Below, in pieces: positions 1-9,209 of a DNA stretch of 64,000 nt. The translations under genes and the position numbers were made by a program. This DNA is from Variovorax sp. 679 (lineage in GTDB: Bacteria > Pseudomonadota > Gammaproteobacteria > Burkholderiales > Burkholderiaceae_C): the NCBI RefSeq assembly GCF_003952185.1, contig NZ_RXFS01000001.1:186001-250000 (forward strand), written 5' to 3'. Within the stretch, counting starts at the first letter, position 1. The number at the start of each line of letters is the position of its first letter. Below the pieces are notes generated by a model. That model saw only the letters and a list, made by a program, of their open reading frames with translations. It ran no database searches and was not told where the DNA came from.

Positions 1-3000
1 TGGGACCAGATGAGCCCGGCCGAGCGCGAGCAGCAGATCATGATGCTCGGCGTCAACGCCGCGGGGTTTGCCTCGCCGATCTTCGCCAAGGGCTACGTGC
101 GCGTGCACAACGCGATCAAGCCGCCGTCCACGAACACCGCGCGGCCCGCGGTCGCGAACCGGCCGGCCGGCACGGTGGGCGACGAGGCGCGGAACACGAC
201 GCCCACCGACGCGGCCGCGCCCGCGCGGCCGGCGCAATCCGCGTCGCCCAAGCCCGTAGATGCGGTCGATGTTGCCGATACGGCCGGCACCGCCAAGCCG
301 GCGGACGCAACGGCAAAGCCCGATGCGCTCACGCCGTTCCGCGAGCCTCCGCGCATGAGCGTCGCATGGCCCACGACGCCGCGTACGGTGCCCGCCGACG
401 TGGCCGGTCCGGCGGCGCTGCCGTCCATCGTGACCGATGTCTCGTTCAACCCGGTCATGGCCTCGGTGCGACGCGCGGGCGATACCGCCGATGCCCCGGG
501 AACCGCGCGCACACCGACGGGCGCACGCAGTCCCCAGGAGAAACGCTCGGACCCGGGCTCGAACATCGCGGAAGATGCACCGCGCGCCAACGCACCCTTC
601 GTGCGCTCGGCGCAACGCATCGGGCTGAAGCAAAGCGCAGGCACGAAGGATCTGGTCAGTGTGAAGTCCACGCCGGCGTCGCCCGCCAAGGGCGATGAGG
701 GCAGCTTCGCCGTCTACAGCCCGGCACAGGACCCCGAGCTGGGCGGGCCCACGAGCTATCCGCTGCCGGCAACCAGCCGTCTCGGCCAGACGAACTGGTC
801 GGATTCGCTTCTCACCGTATTCGCCGCCGGCGGCGAAGCCGAGGGCGTGCGCTACTACGTCTATCCGCGCACCGTTGACGACAGCGGCTTCGTCTTCGCC
901 GCGCATCGCGACGGCTTGCCCGCCGGCCCGGACAGCCCCAGTGCCGCGCAGCGCGCCAGCGACCATGCACGGGGCGAAAACAGCGGCGACTTCTCCGGCG
1001 TCCTGCCAGCTCACTACGCCACCCTCGACGAAGCGCTCGCGACGGTGCAGCCAGAGGGCTTCGTCGCACTGGGCGACGAGATCGCGATCGTGCACGCGGC
1101 AAGCATCGCGCCGGACGGCAGCGTCCCGCCCTCGGCCGTGATGGCCACCGTGAAGGTCGAAACCACGCAAGGCGGCCCCGCGAAGGCCACGCAGGTCACC
1201 GCCCATCCGGGCAGGCCCGCCCTGCGCATCGCCTACCCCGAGGGCTATGCGCCGGGCCAGCCGCTGATCTACACCAGCGCCAACGGCCAGCGCGTCGACC
1301 TGCTCAACACGCAGTCCGGCCGCAGCGAGATGGGGATCAACGCCTTCCGCCGCCGCGTGGCCGACCTCGAGATCTTCGCGCCGGGCGAGCGCGCCGCGCG
1401 CAGCGACGGCCAGCCGGGCAGCGAGGCGGTCCCTATCCCCGAGGGCTACTTCGCGGTCAACGGCCACGGGCTCGAAGGCATGATGAACGACGCGAGCGGC
1501 AATCCGCTCACGGCCGAGGGGCTGGCGCGAGCCATCGTCGCGCACGAGAACTATCACGGCCAGCCGGTGCTGATGCTGTCGTGCCTCAGCGGGGACGGCG
1601 CGGTGCCGATGGCGCAGCGCCTGGCAACGCTGCTCGGCCACGACGTGTACGCGGCAACCGAGTCGGTCATGATGAACAACCGCGACGCGAACGCGCCGGG
1701 CTCCCTCTACACCCGGCGCATCTCCCTGAGCAACGAAGGCAGCTCCTACAACGGTGGCGCGCTCAAGGCCGAGCCGCTGCAGTCGCTGCCCATCGTCGGA
1801 ATCCGCGAGAACGGGCGCACCGTCTACGACGACATCGCGGTGCAGGGCACGCCGGTCTACGCGCGCTTTCGCCCGGGCCTGCCGATCGAGCCGGCCGGTG
1901 CGCAACCCGCCGCGCCGCGCGCCGCATCCGCCATGCCGGAGCCCCCGCGCACGACACGACCGATCGCGCCCGAGCGGCCGCGCACCGCCGGCACCGGCCG
2001 CGGCGACACCGACACGCCCTCCGTCAAGACGGGCGGCCTGCCGAGGGACCCCGCCGCCACCGGCGTGGATGCGCACGGCGCTCCCCTGCCGCCGACCACG
2101 CTCGGCACCGGGCGCAGCTGGCTGCAGATCGGGCTGCGCGGCGACAGGCTCGTCGCGTTCCACCAGCGCGCGAGCGAGCCCGGCTCGGGGCTGCGCCCGT
2201 TGCAGCCCTCGCCCGACGAGGCCGCGGTGACGGCCCGCATCACCGAGGATCCCGCCGCGGGTTCGAACGTGCGCTTCGCGGTTCATCCGATGGCGCCGGG
2301 CGAAACCATGTATGGCGGCACCGGCGTGCGCGCCAAGCGCAACAACACCTTCGGGACCTTCGCCGAGGCGTCCGCCGCGGCGCAGCAGAAGGGCGGCGCG
2401 TGGGTGTACCGCATCCATCCCGACGGCAGCATGGCGCCGCTGACGAAGCGCGGCCGCGCAACGCCAGAGGAGATCATGGGTTCGGTGCACGTCGGCGCGG
2501 ACGGCCAGCCGATGCCCATCGGCATTCCGAACGTGCGCTCGGCTGCATGGCGCGAAGGCGCGACTGCGCCGGCGGCTCCGAGCACGGCGGCGGCCAACCA
2601 CCAGGCAGGCGAATCCACCGGCCTCGCGATGGTCGAGCCCGACATGGACGCGCTGCTCGAAGGGGGCAGCGACTACACCAAGCCGCGCCCGGCCTACGCG
2701 GGCCCGGCCACGCTGCGCGAGCTCCAGGCGAGCAAGGCCCCGGCCACACCCGAAGACGTCGAGCAGACGCACTACCTCGCAAGCGCCGGCTCGCCGGACG
2801 GCCATGCCGCGCGCGACGTTCCGCTGCGCACGCGCTTCGTGCAATGGGCGCGCGGCAAGGAGCCCTCGTTCATCGGTGCACCGGACTACGTCGGCGGGCG
2901 CTACGTCCTGGCCCAGGACGCGGCCGGCCTCAACCAGGGCGCGCCCGATGCGACCTTCCCGCTGCTCGGCCGCTCGCACGTGTACTCCAGCTTCGAGAGC

Positions 3001-5472
3001 GCGCGCGCAGCGGCGGCCGCGCATGCCAACGCCGAAGGCAGCAGCCTCGTGGGCGTGGTGCGGCTGATCGGCCCGAAGACCGAGATGGCCCAGGTCGCGG
3101 CCACCGGACGCTTCACCCAGGCGCAGGTCGACGGCATCGTCGGCGTGCGCCCCGACGGCGCGGTACATCCCGTCAGCATCAGCAACCGCCAGGCCGCGCA
3201 TGCGCCGAAGCCCGGCGAGGTCTTCGTCGATCCGCACAAGACGATGGAGAAGAACGATCAGGTCATGACGCCGGCGCAGAAGAGGAAGATCTTCCTCAAG
3301 TCGGTGGGCTACATGGTCGGCACCGGCGCTGCCTTCTATGGCGCCGTGCGCTTCGGCGGCGCGGCACTGGGCCTGCACATGACCAACCCGGCGCTCGGCG
3401 TCGCCGGCGCTTCGCTCGGCGGCTACGTCGGTGCGCGCGCCGTGTTCCTTCGCTACGCCTACGAAGCCTTCTTCTACCGCGGCAGCATCGCGGGCCTGAA
3501 GCAGGGCGGCAAGATCCGGCTGCAGAAGTATCTCAACCCCAAGGACCAGGACACCTTCGCGCTGATCGGCAACATCGCCGACCCGGCCAAGCGCGAGGCC
3601 TCGCTGTTCCAGCTCAAGAGCCAGCTCGACAGCTGGCACGCGGCGCGGCGCGGCATCCAGGACCGCCACGACTATGCCAAGGCGCTGAGGATCCTGTCGA
3701 GGAACCCCGACAGCACAACCGCCCTCGACACGCTCTACAAAGGCGCCATCGAGCGCAGCGCTCGTCCGGTGATCGGCAAGCGCGGCTGGCTGAACCGGAT
3801 ACCGCCGGCGCTTCGCAACGACTACGCCCAGGCGCTGAAGGCCTTCAACGCAAACCCCCGCGACACCCAGGCCGCGGCGCTGCTGATGACCGCACCGGAA
3901 GTGGGACGCGGCACCCAGCATGCGGGATTCGTGCGCGGGCGCCTGCTGCGCAACGTGCCGGGCGCGGACCGCGCGCGCTACCGCGAGGCAGTGCAGACCA
4001 TGGCGACCAGGAGCGGCGACGTCAACGCCGCTCTCAAGACACTCGAGGGCATTCCGCTCGACACCGTCGCGCGCCAGACCACGGGCGCCCGCGGCGCATT
4101 CCGCGGCATTCCGAAGGCCGACCGCCAGACCATCGCGATGGCGACGGAAACGCTGCGCGCCAACCCGTCGGACGAACGCTCGCGCGCGGTGCTGGACCAG
4201 AGCCCCGGCAAGCTCACTTCGCCGAACTCGCCGGTGGGCCGCGCGCTGTTCGGCGCACGCGTGCTGAGCTTCGGGCTGAGCCACTCGGCGGGCACGCGGC
4301 TGTACCTGAACCCATTCTTCGACGCGCCGAGCCACCAGTGGACCTGGGACATCACCACGCTCGACGGCGTGCGCCAGTGGATCGGCAACGAAGGCAGCCT
4401 GCACTATGCGGTGGGCAACGCCACCGGCCTCGGCGCCAGCGTGGCGAACCGCTACGCATCGATCGCGCAGGCGCGCAGCGGGCATGTCATGAGCGAGCGC
4501 GGATCGACCAAGGCCCCGGTACCCAAGGCCGGCGAGACGCCGCCGCCCAAGGCCACCACGGCGCCGCTCGACAAGGACGGCAATCCGCTGCCGGTCTACA
4601 AGGCCACCAACGGCTACTCGTGGTTCAGGCGCGTCCTCATCGGCCTGGGCAACCCGAAGGCGGTCACGCACGACGGCGTGGCACCCGACGGCGGCCCGAT
4701 GGTCAAGCGCACCTTCACGCAGCGCCTGGCGCAGTTCTCGTCGTGGGGCGACTCCAGCGGAACCATCGGCCTGACGATCTCCGACAGCATCCAGGCCTAC
4801 ATGTACATACGCGCCGGCCAATGGGACCTCGCGACACCGCAGTTGGTGAAGGTGGCGAGCGACATAGGCATCTTCCGCGGCACGCAGAAGGACTACATCG
4901 ACGAGTACCGCTCGAACCGGCAGATGGGCCCGATGGTCTACCACTCGCGCCTGACCAACTACTTCAACGCCCCGCTCGGAGAGGCCAGGACGAATCCGAC
5001 CGAGACCTCGCACGGCTGGATCCGCCGCGGCGCGGCGCCGCTGGTGCTGCTCGGCGTGGCCGTCGCCGCGCGGGTGGCGGCCGAGGAATGGTCGATGCAC
5101 GAGAAGAACAAGAAGCCGCAGCAGCCGGCCCCTACACCCACACCCACACCCACACCGACGCCCACTCCTTCGCAGACGACCACGCCGGTGCCGACCCCGT
5201 CCCCCACCCTGACGTTCACTCCGACACCGATACCCAAGTCGACGACAACGCCCAACCCGACACCGAATCCGAAGCCCACGCCTCCCCAGCATGGTGGCGT
5301 GCGTTTCATCGTCGACACGATGCAGCCCACGGCCGTCGAGCTTCAGGCGATGCTCGATGCGGGCACCGCGCAGGACCCGCTGCAGCCCGTCAACCCGGCG
5401 CTGTCGAACTTCCTCAACGTCGACCCGGGCCACTCCCAGCGTACGAAAGCGGCGGAGGTATTGCTCGCCTGA
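1..5472 (+). CDS. Very large multidomain protein, 5'-truncated by the window edge
   Basis: The frame is open from base 1 (W-D-Q before the first ATG at 10), so the true start lies upstream; at least 1823 residues are present. I do not recognise the family. Counting from the ATG at 10: residues 1-230 are Ala/Pro/Thr-rich and low complexity. His486 in VNGHGLEG and Cys525 in VLMLSCLSGDG lie 39 residues apart, each after a hydrophobic block, like the His-Gly and Cys of clan CD (legumain/caspase-type) peptidases; this is inference. Three divergent segments (about 330-365, 775-805, 990-1020) share a T/S-F/L-x-E-A-x-A pattern followed by a short hydrophobic strand. A Gly/Ala-rich hydrophobic region lies near 1094-1150, and four loose helical repeats of about 70 residues follow (about 1215-1400). 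A single membrane-type helix (about 1673-1694) precedes a Thr-Pro repeat tract (about 1708-1760). Surface anchoring or delivery as an effector is plausible but unproven. Confidence 0.8.
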   Translation, partial: WDQMSPAEREQQIMMLGVNAAGFASPIFAKGYVRVHNAIKPPSTNTARPAVANRPAGTVGDEARNTTPTDAAAPARPAQSASPKPVDAVDVADTAGTAKPADATAKPDALTPFREPPRMSVAWPTTPRTVPADVAGPAALPSIVTDVSFNPVMASVRRAGDTADAPGTARTPTGARSPQEKRSDPGSNIAEDAPRANAPFVRSAQRIGLKQSAGTKDLVSVKSTPASPAKGDEGSFAVYSPAQDPELGGPTSYPLPATSRLGQTNWSDSLLTVFAAGGEAEGVRYYVYPRTVDDSGFVFAAHRDGLPAGPDSPSAAQRASDHARGENSGDFSGVLPAHYATLDEALATVQPEGFVALGDEIAIVHAASIAPDGSVPPSAVMATVKVETTQGGPAKATQVTAHPGRPALRIAYPEGYAPGQPLIYTSANGQRVDLLNTQSGRSEMGINAFRRRVADLEIFAPGERAARSDGQPGSEAVPIPEGYFAVNGHGLEGMMNDASGNPLTAEGLARAIVAHENYHGQPVLMLSCLSGDGAVPMAQRLATLLGHDVYAATESVMMNNRDANAPGSLYTRRISLSNEGSSYNGGALKAEPLQSLPIVGIRENGRTVYDDIAVQGTPVYARFRPGLPIEPAGAQPAAPRAASAMPEPPRTTRPIAPERPRTAGTGRGDTDTPSVKTGGLPRDPAATGVDAHGAPLPPTTLGTGRSWLQIGLRGDRLVAFHQRASEPGSGLRPLQPSPDEAAVTARITEDPAAGSNVRFAVHPMAPGETMYGGTGVRAKRNNTFGTFAEASAAAQQKGGAWVYRIHPDGSMAPLTKRGRATPEEIMGSVHVGADGQPMPIGIPNVRSAAWREGATAPAAPSTAAANHQAGESTGLAMVEPDMDALLEGGSDYTKPRPAYAGPATLRELQASKAPATPEDVEQTHYLASAGSPDGHAARDVPLRTRFVQWARGKEPSFIGAPDYVGGRYVLAQDAAGLNQGAPDATFPLLGRSHVYSSFESARAAAAAHANAEGSSLVGVVRLIGPKTEMAQVAATGRFTQAQVDGIVGVRPDGAVHPVSISNRQAAHAPKPGEVFVDPHKTMEKNDQVMTPAQKRKIFLKSVGYMVGTGAAFYGAVRFGGAALGLHMTNPALGVAGASLGGYVGARAVFLRYAYEAFFYRGSIAGLKQGGKIRLQKYLNPKDQDTFALIGNIADPAKREASLFQLKSQLDSWHAARRGIQDRHDYAKALRILSRNPDSTTALDTLYKGAIERSARPVIGKRGWLNRIPPALRNDYAQALKAFNANPRDTQAAALLMTAPEVGRGTQHAGFVRGRLLRNVPGADRARYREAVQTMATRSGDVNAALKTLEGIPLDTVARQTTGARGAFRGIPKADRQTIAMATETLRANPSDERSRAVLDQSPGKLTSPNSPVGRALFGARVLSFGLSHSAGTRLYLNPFFDAPSHQWTWDITTLDGVRQWIGNEGSLHYAVGNATGLGASVANRYASIAQARSGHVMSERGSTKAPVPKAGETPPPKATTAPLDKDGNPLPVYKATNGYSWFRRVLIGLGNPKAVTHDGVAPDGGPMVKRTFTQRLAQFSSWGDSSGTIGLTISDSIQAYMYIRAGQWDLATPQLVKVASDIGIFRGTQKDYIDEYRSNRQMGPMVYHSRLTNYFNAPLGEARTNPTETSHGWIRRGAAPLVLLGVAVAARVAAEEWSMHEKNKKPQQPAPTPTPTPTPTPTPSQTTTPVPTPSPTLTFTPTPIPKSTTTPNPTPNPKPTPPQHGGVRFIVDTMQPTAVELQAMLDAGTAQDPLQPVNPALSNFLNVDPGHSQRTKAAEVLLA

Positions 5473-5478
5473 CGTGGA

Positions 5479-5509
5479 CGCGACCCGTGCGGGGCCGCGT
5501 GGGGTCGCG
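5479..5509. terminator. Hairpin between convergent genes, probable bidirectional terminator
   Basis: CGCGACCC (5479-5486) pairs perfectly with GGGTCGCG (5502-5509), and the loop contains a further GCGG/CCGC pairing. It lies in the 42-base gap between the stop of the large protein and the stop of the minus-strand AraC gene. There is no U-tract, so termination is inferred from position and stem strength only. Confidence 0.5.
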
Positions 5510-5514
5510 CGGCA

Positions 5515-6390
5515 TCAGTCGACGATGCCGTTCCTCGCCGCCGGCGGCTGCAGCGCATCGAGCGCCGACAGCCGCCGGTACTCGCTCGGTGCCACCGCAT
5601 AGGTGCTCATGAAGGTCTTGTGCAGGTGGCTCTGGTCGCTGAAGCCGGCTGCGTGCGCCGCATAGGTCACGCGGGCGCCGCCGGCCATGAGGTCGCGCGC
5701 GTATTCGATGCGGTGCCCCACCAGCAGCTCGTGCGGCGTGAAGCCCCACGCGTCCTTGAAGCGGCGATGCAGATGGATCGGGTGCCAGTTGACCGCCTCG
5801 GCAAGGTCGTCGAGCGTCAGGCGTTGCTGGAAGCCGGTGGCGATCAGGCCGTAGGAGCGGCGCAGGCGGTCGTCCGCTTCGCCTGACTCGGTCGTCTTGC
5901 CGGCTTGCAGCGGGATCCACTGCGCGAGCAGGCGGCGCACCAGTGCGCGCGCCGCGATGCCCGCGTCCTCGCGGCCCGTGTCCGCGATCTCGTGCAGCAG
6001 CCGGTGGCACTGCGCAAACTCGCGCCCCCAAGGCTCGCACGCGAACACCGAGACCGGTTCGGGCTCGGGCCCGTGCACGCCTTCGTCCGCCTCGGGCACC
6101 GGGTTCACGCAGCGTGCAACCGCCACGCTGCAGTACATCGCGTCCTCGCGCCAGGGCGTGCTTCGCGCCTTGATCGAGTGCCAGACCTGCGGACCGATGC
6201 GCAGCAGCGCACCAGGGGGCACCACGGTGACGCCGGCGCTGGTTCTCACATGCAACTCGGTGTCGGAAACCGACAGCGTGTAGCCGCCATGCCGGTGCGC
6301 CCGGATCTCTCGTTGAACGAACCGGTTGGCGGTGAACTGCAGGCCTGCCAACTCTTTGTCGCGCCAATAGGAAGATGCAAGAAGTTCCAT
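5515..6390 (-). CDS. AraC-family transcriptional regulator
   Basis: A 291-residue protein of usual AraC-family length. The N-terminal half (about 1-165) has the His-rich cupin-like pattern of AraC ligand-binding domains, for example RAHRHGGYTLSV followed by VVPPGALLRIGPQVWHSI. The C-terminal 100 residues hold the paired helix-turn-helix, with LTLDDLAEAVNWHPIHLHRRF as the first unit and VTYAAHAAGFSDQSHLHKTF as the second, ending in the typical P-x-E-Y-R. It is transcribed divergently from the ten-gene transporter/NRPS operon that begins at 6560, with 169 bases between the start codons, so it is the obvious candidate regulator of that operon. The effector is unknown; by context it could be the operon's product or substrate. 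Confidence 0.9.
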   Translation of the reverse strand: MELLASSYWRDKELAGLQFTANRFVQREIRAHRHGGYTLSVSDTELHVRTSAGVTVVPPGALLRIGPQVWHSIKARSTPWREDAMYCSVAVARCVNPVPEADEGVHGPEPEPVSVFACEPWGREFAQCHRLLHEIADTGREDAGIAARALVRRLLAQWIPLQAGKTTESGEADDRLRRSYGLIATGFQQRLTLDDLAEAVNWHPIHLHRRFKDAWGFTPHELLVGHRIEYARDLMAGGARVTYAAHAAGFSDQSHLHKTFMSTYAVAPSEYRRLSALDALQPPAARNGIVD

Positions 6391-6502
6391 GGAAGCTAAG
6401 AATCTACATGGCGGGAAAGCCGCCGCTTGCTAATGTCCCGGCATCGATTTGCGCCCACGGATCCAACGATTCAAGCGCATGAATGTGTGTCGATGGCGGG
6501 CT

Positions 6503-6517
6503 GGATTCTATGAATCC
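6503..6517. promoter_or_regulatory. Perfect 15-bp dyad in the AraC/operon divergent promoter region
   Basis: GGATTC-TAT-GAATCC is a perfect inverted repeat about 43 bases upstream of the first operon gene's ATG, in the only sizeable gap between the divergent AraC gene and the operon. It could be a regulator site or overlap the core promoter. AraC proteins often bind direct repeats, so assignment to the neighbouring regulator is uncertain. Confidence 0.35.
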
Positions 6518-6559
6518 CGAACCGTTGCGACAACCGGAATTCCAACGGAGACAGAACCC

Positions 6560-8152
6560 ATGAGACCGACCCTGCGTCACTGGCGCGCGCTGCTGTGCGG
6601 CGCGCTTCTCGCATGCCTTGCATGTCTTTCCAATGCGCAGGAACTGCGTATCGGGCTGAGCAGCAATCCTTCATCGGTCGATCCGCATTTCGTGAACAAC
6701 GATGCGATCAGCGCGGTGGTGAGCCACGCCTACGAAACCCTCGTCGCGCTCGACGCCGACGCACGCCTGACACCCGCGCTCGCGACCTCGTGGCGCGCCG
6801 TCGACGACACCACCTGGGAGTTCAAGCTGCGCGACGGCGTGAAGTTCCACGACGGCAGCCCGCTCACCGCGCAGGACGTGGTGTTCTCGCTCGAGCGCCC
6901 CGCGACCATCGTCAACAGCCCGAGCTCGTTCGCCGCCTACACGCGTTCCATCACGGGCAAGAAGGTCGTCGACCGCCTCACGCTGCAGCTGACGACCGCC
7001 ACGCCGGCACCGCTGCTGCCGAACGACCTCACGCGCATCTTCATCGTCTCGCGCAAGTCGGCCGAGAAGGCCAGCAGCGACGACTTCAACCAGGCGAAGG
7101 TGCAGGCCGGCACCGGCCCCTTCAGGCTCGTGAAGTTCACGCCCGGCACCGGCGTGCAGTTCGCGCGCTTCGACGGGTACTGGGGACCGAAGCCGGCGTG
7201 GTCCGGCGTCACGCTGCGCGCCCTGCCGGCCGAATCGGCGCGCATGTCGGCACTGCTGTCGGGCGACGTGGACCTGGTGGAGAACGTGCAGGCCAACCTG
7301 GTCTCGCAGTTCCGCCAGAACAAGAGCCTGAGCGTCTTCACCAAGGTGTCGAGCCGCGTGATGTTCCTCTACACCGACCATCGCGATACCTCGCCCTTCG
7401 TCACCGACAAGGACGGCAAGCCGCTCGATCGCAATCCGCTGAAGGACGCGCGCGTGCGCCAGGCGATCTCCAAGCTGATCGATCGCGGCGTGCTGGCCGA
7501 GCGCGTGCTCGACCAGCTCGGCGTGCCCACCGGCAACCTGGCCGCGAACGGCATGTTCGGCTTCAACCCCGAGCTCAAGCCCGATGCCGTCGACGTGCAG
7601 GGCGCGCGCCAGCTGCTCGCCGAGGCAGGCTATCCCGCGGGCTTCGGCCTCACGCTGTTCGGCCCGAACGACCGCTACGTCAACGACAAGCAGGTCGCAC
7701 AGGCCATCGGCCAGATGCTCACCCGAGGCGGCATCGTGACCAAGGTGCAGGTCTCGCCGATGGCGACCTATGTCGGACGCGCCTCGAAGAAGGAACTGGG
7801 CTTCGGCCTGCTCGGCTGGGGCGTGGGCGGCGGCGAGCCCTCGGGCGCGCTGCGCGGCCTGCTCGCCACACCCGACAAGGAGCGCGGCATGGGCGCGACC
7901 AACTGGAGCAGCTACAGCAATCCGCAGTTCGATGCGCTGCTGAACGAAGCGCTCAACACCGTCGACGACGCGAAGCGCGAAGCCCTTTTGCGCAACGCCA
8001 CCGCGCTCGCGCTGAAGAAGGACTACGCGATCATTCCGCTGTACCACCAGGTCTCGACCTGGGCCGCGCGCAAGGGCCTCACGATGGTGCCGCGCGTCGA
8101 CGAGTTCACGCAGGCCCAGCAGGTCCATGCCGAGGCGGAGGACCGCAAGTGA
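6560..8152 (+). CDS. ABC transporter periplasmic peptide-binding protein (SBP_bac_5 family)
   Basis: 530 residues. The ATG at 6560 is chosen because it follows GGAG at 6547-6550 and gives a signal peptide (RHWRALLCGALLACLACLSNA, cleavage near residue 26; a lipobox reading at LLAC or CLAC is possible). The mature part shows the extracellular solute-binding family 5 pattern: ELRIGLSSNPSSVDPHF at the start, then WEFKLRDGVKFHDGSPLTAQDVVFS and GTGPFRLVKF. This family captures oligopeptides, nickel-histidine complexes, opines or glutathione; the sequence alone does not show the ligand. First gene of the operon with permeases and ATPases downstream. The stop overlaps the next gene's start, indicating translational coupling. 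Confidence 0.92.
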   Translation: MRPTLRHWRALLCGALLACLACLSNAQELRIGLSSNPSSVDPHFVNNDAISAVVSHAYETLVALDADARLTPALATSWRAVDDTTWEFKLRDGVKFHDGSPLTAQDVVFSLERPATIVNSPSSFAAYTRSITGKKVVDRLTLQLTTATPAPLLPNDLTRIFIVSRKSAEKASSDDFNQAKVQAGTGPFRLVKFTPGTGVQFARFDGYWGPKPAWSGVTLRALPAESARMSALLSGDVDLVENVQANLVSQFRQNKSLSVFTKVSSRVMFLYTDHRDTSPFVTDKDGKPLDRNPLKDARVRQAISKLIDRGVLAERVLDQLGVPTGNLAANGMFGFNPELKPDAVDVQGARQLLAEAGYPAGFGLTLFGPNDRYVNDKQVAQAIGQMLTRGGIVTKVQVSPMATYVGRASKKELGFGLLGWGVGGGEPSGALRGLLATPDKERGMGATNWSSYSNPQFDALLNEALNTVDDAKREALLRNATALALKKDYAIIPLYHQVSTWAARKGLTMVPRVDEFTQAQQVHAEAEDRK

Positions 8153-9177
8153 GCGACATGTCCGACCTGCCGCATGTGCTCGACCACCTGCCGCCCGCGT
8201 TCATGGGCGCTTCGGCGCGCACGCTGCACGAGGTGCTGCCGGCACCGACGCTGATCCACCTGCCCGGCCTGCGGCCCCGGCCGGTGTTCGTCTCGGTGCT
8301 GCTGCATGGCAACGAGGACGCGGGCCTGCTGGCGCTGCAATCGGTGCTCGCGAAGTTCGGAAACCGGCCACTGCCGCGCGCCCTCTCGATCTTCGTCGGC
8401 AACGTGGAGGCCGCGCGCGCCGGCGTGCGCCGACTGGAAGACCAGCCTGACTACAACCGCATCTGGCCGAGTGCCGCTCCGGCCACACCGCACCAGCGCA
8501 TGGCGGCGCGCGTGATGGAAGCGATGCGCGAGCGCGAGGTTTTCCTGGCCATCGACCTGCACAACAACTCGGGACGCAATCCGCTCTATTCCTGCCTGAG
8601 CTCTACCGGCGCGGAGCATCTGCGGCTCGCGCGCATGTTCTCGCCGCTCGCGGTGCTCATCCAGGCGCCGCAATCTCTGGGCGCCGCGTTCACGCCCATC
8701 TGCCCGACGGTGTGCTGCGAATGCGGCGAGATCGGCAACGCCGAGGGCGTGGCACAGGCCGCGACGCTCATCGAACGCTGCCTCGCCGACGACTTCGGAG
8801 ACGGCACTGCCCATGACGACGCGAAGGCGATCGACATCTACCAGGCCTTCGCGATGCTCAAGGTCGCCGAGGGCCTCACGCTGAGCTGCGACGGCCAGGC
8901 CGCCGACCTCCAGCTGCCGCCGGAGATCGAGTCCTTCAATTTCCGCGCGCTCGAGCCCGGCCACGTGATCGCCACCACGCTGTCGCACCCCGACGCGGAA
9001 CCGCTTCGCGCCTACCGGCTCGACGGCGAGGCGATCGCCGGCATGCTGGTTCGCAAGGGGGCCGACGTCTGCCTTTCGACGCACGCGGTCGCCGCCATGT
9101 TCACGCGCGACCTGCGCGCCATTCGCCAGGACTGCCTCGGCTACCTGATGCAACGCGTGCCCGCACACGCGCTCTAG
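8149..9177 (+). CDS. Zinc-dependent M14/AstE-AspA-type hydrolase
   Basis: 342 residues from GTG at 8149, which overlaps the preceding stop by four bases (GTGA); an in-frame ATG at 8158 is an alternative. The zinc-binding pattern of the succinylglutamate desuccinylase/aspartoacylase family is visible: His53-x-x-Glu56 in LLHGNEDAG and a third ligand His138 in AIDLHNNSG, plus conserved DYNRIWP between them and a late acidic CGEIG segment. The family removes N-acyl groups or C-terminal residues from amino-acid derivatives. Placed between the binding protein and the permeases of a peptide importer, it probably processes the imported compound in the cytoplasm; no signal peptide is seen. Substrate unknown. 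Confidence 0.85.
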   Translation: MSDMSDLPHVLDHLPPAFMGASARTLHEVLPAPTLIHLPGLRPRPVFVSVLLHGNEDAGLLALQSVLAKFGNRPLPRALSIFVGNVEAARAGVRRLEDQPDYNRIWPSAAPATPHQRMAARVMEAMREREVFLAIDLHNNSGRNPLYSCLSSTGAEHLRLARMFSPLAVLIQAPQSLGAAFTPICPTVCCECGEIGNAEGVAQAATLIERCLADDFGDGTAHDDAKAIDIYQAFAMLKVAEGLTLSCDGQAADLQLPPEIESFNFRALEPGHVIATTLSHPDAEPLRAYRLDGEAIAGMLVRKGADVCLSTHAVAAMFTRDLRAIRQDCLGYLMQRVPAHAL

Positions 9178-9209
9178 GCCGCACGCACAACCTTCGATAC
9201 AGGACCTTC

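Noticed and set aside
5140..5270. Short tandem repeat that could be mistaken for a CRISPR or minisatellite
   Set aside because: It is the codons of a Thr-Pro tract in the large protein; units are too short and coding.
1581..5612. A 1343-residue open frame overlapping the large protein in another frame
   Set aside because: Arg/Gly/Ala-rich composition typical of a GC-bias shadow; the other frame has coherent domains and the right third-position bias.
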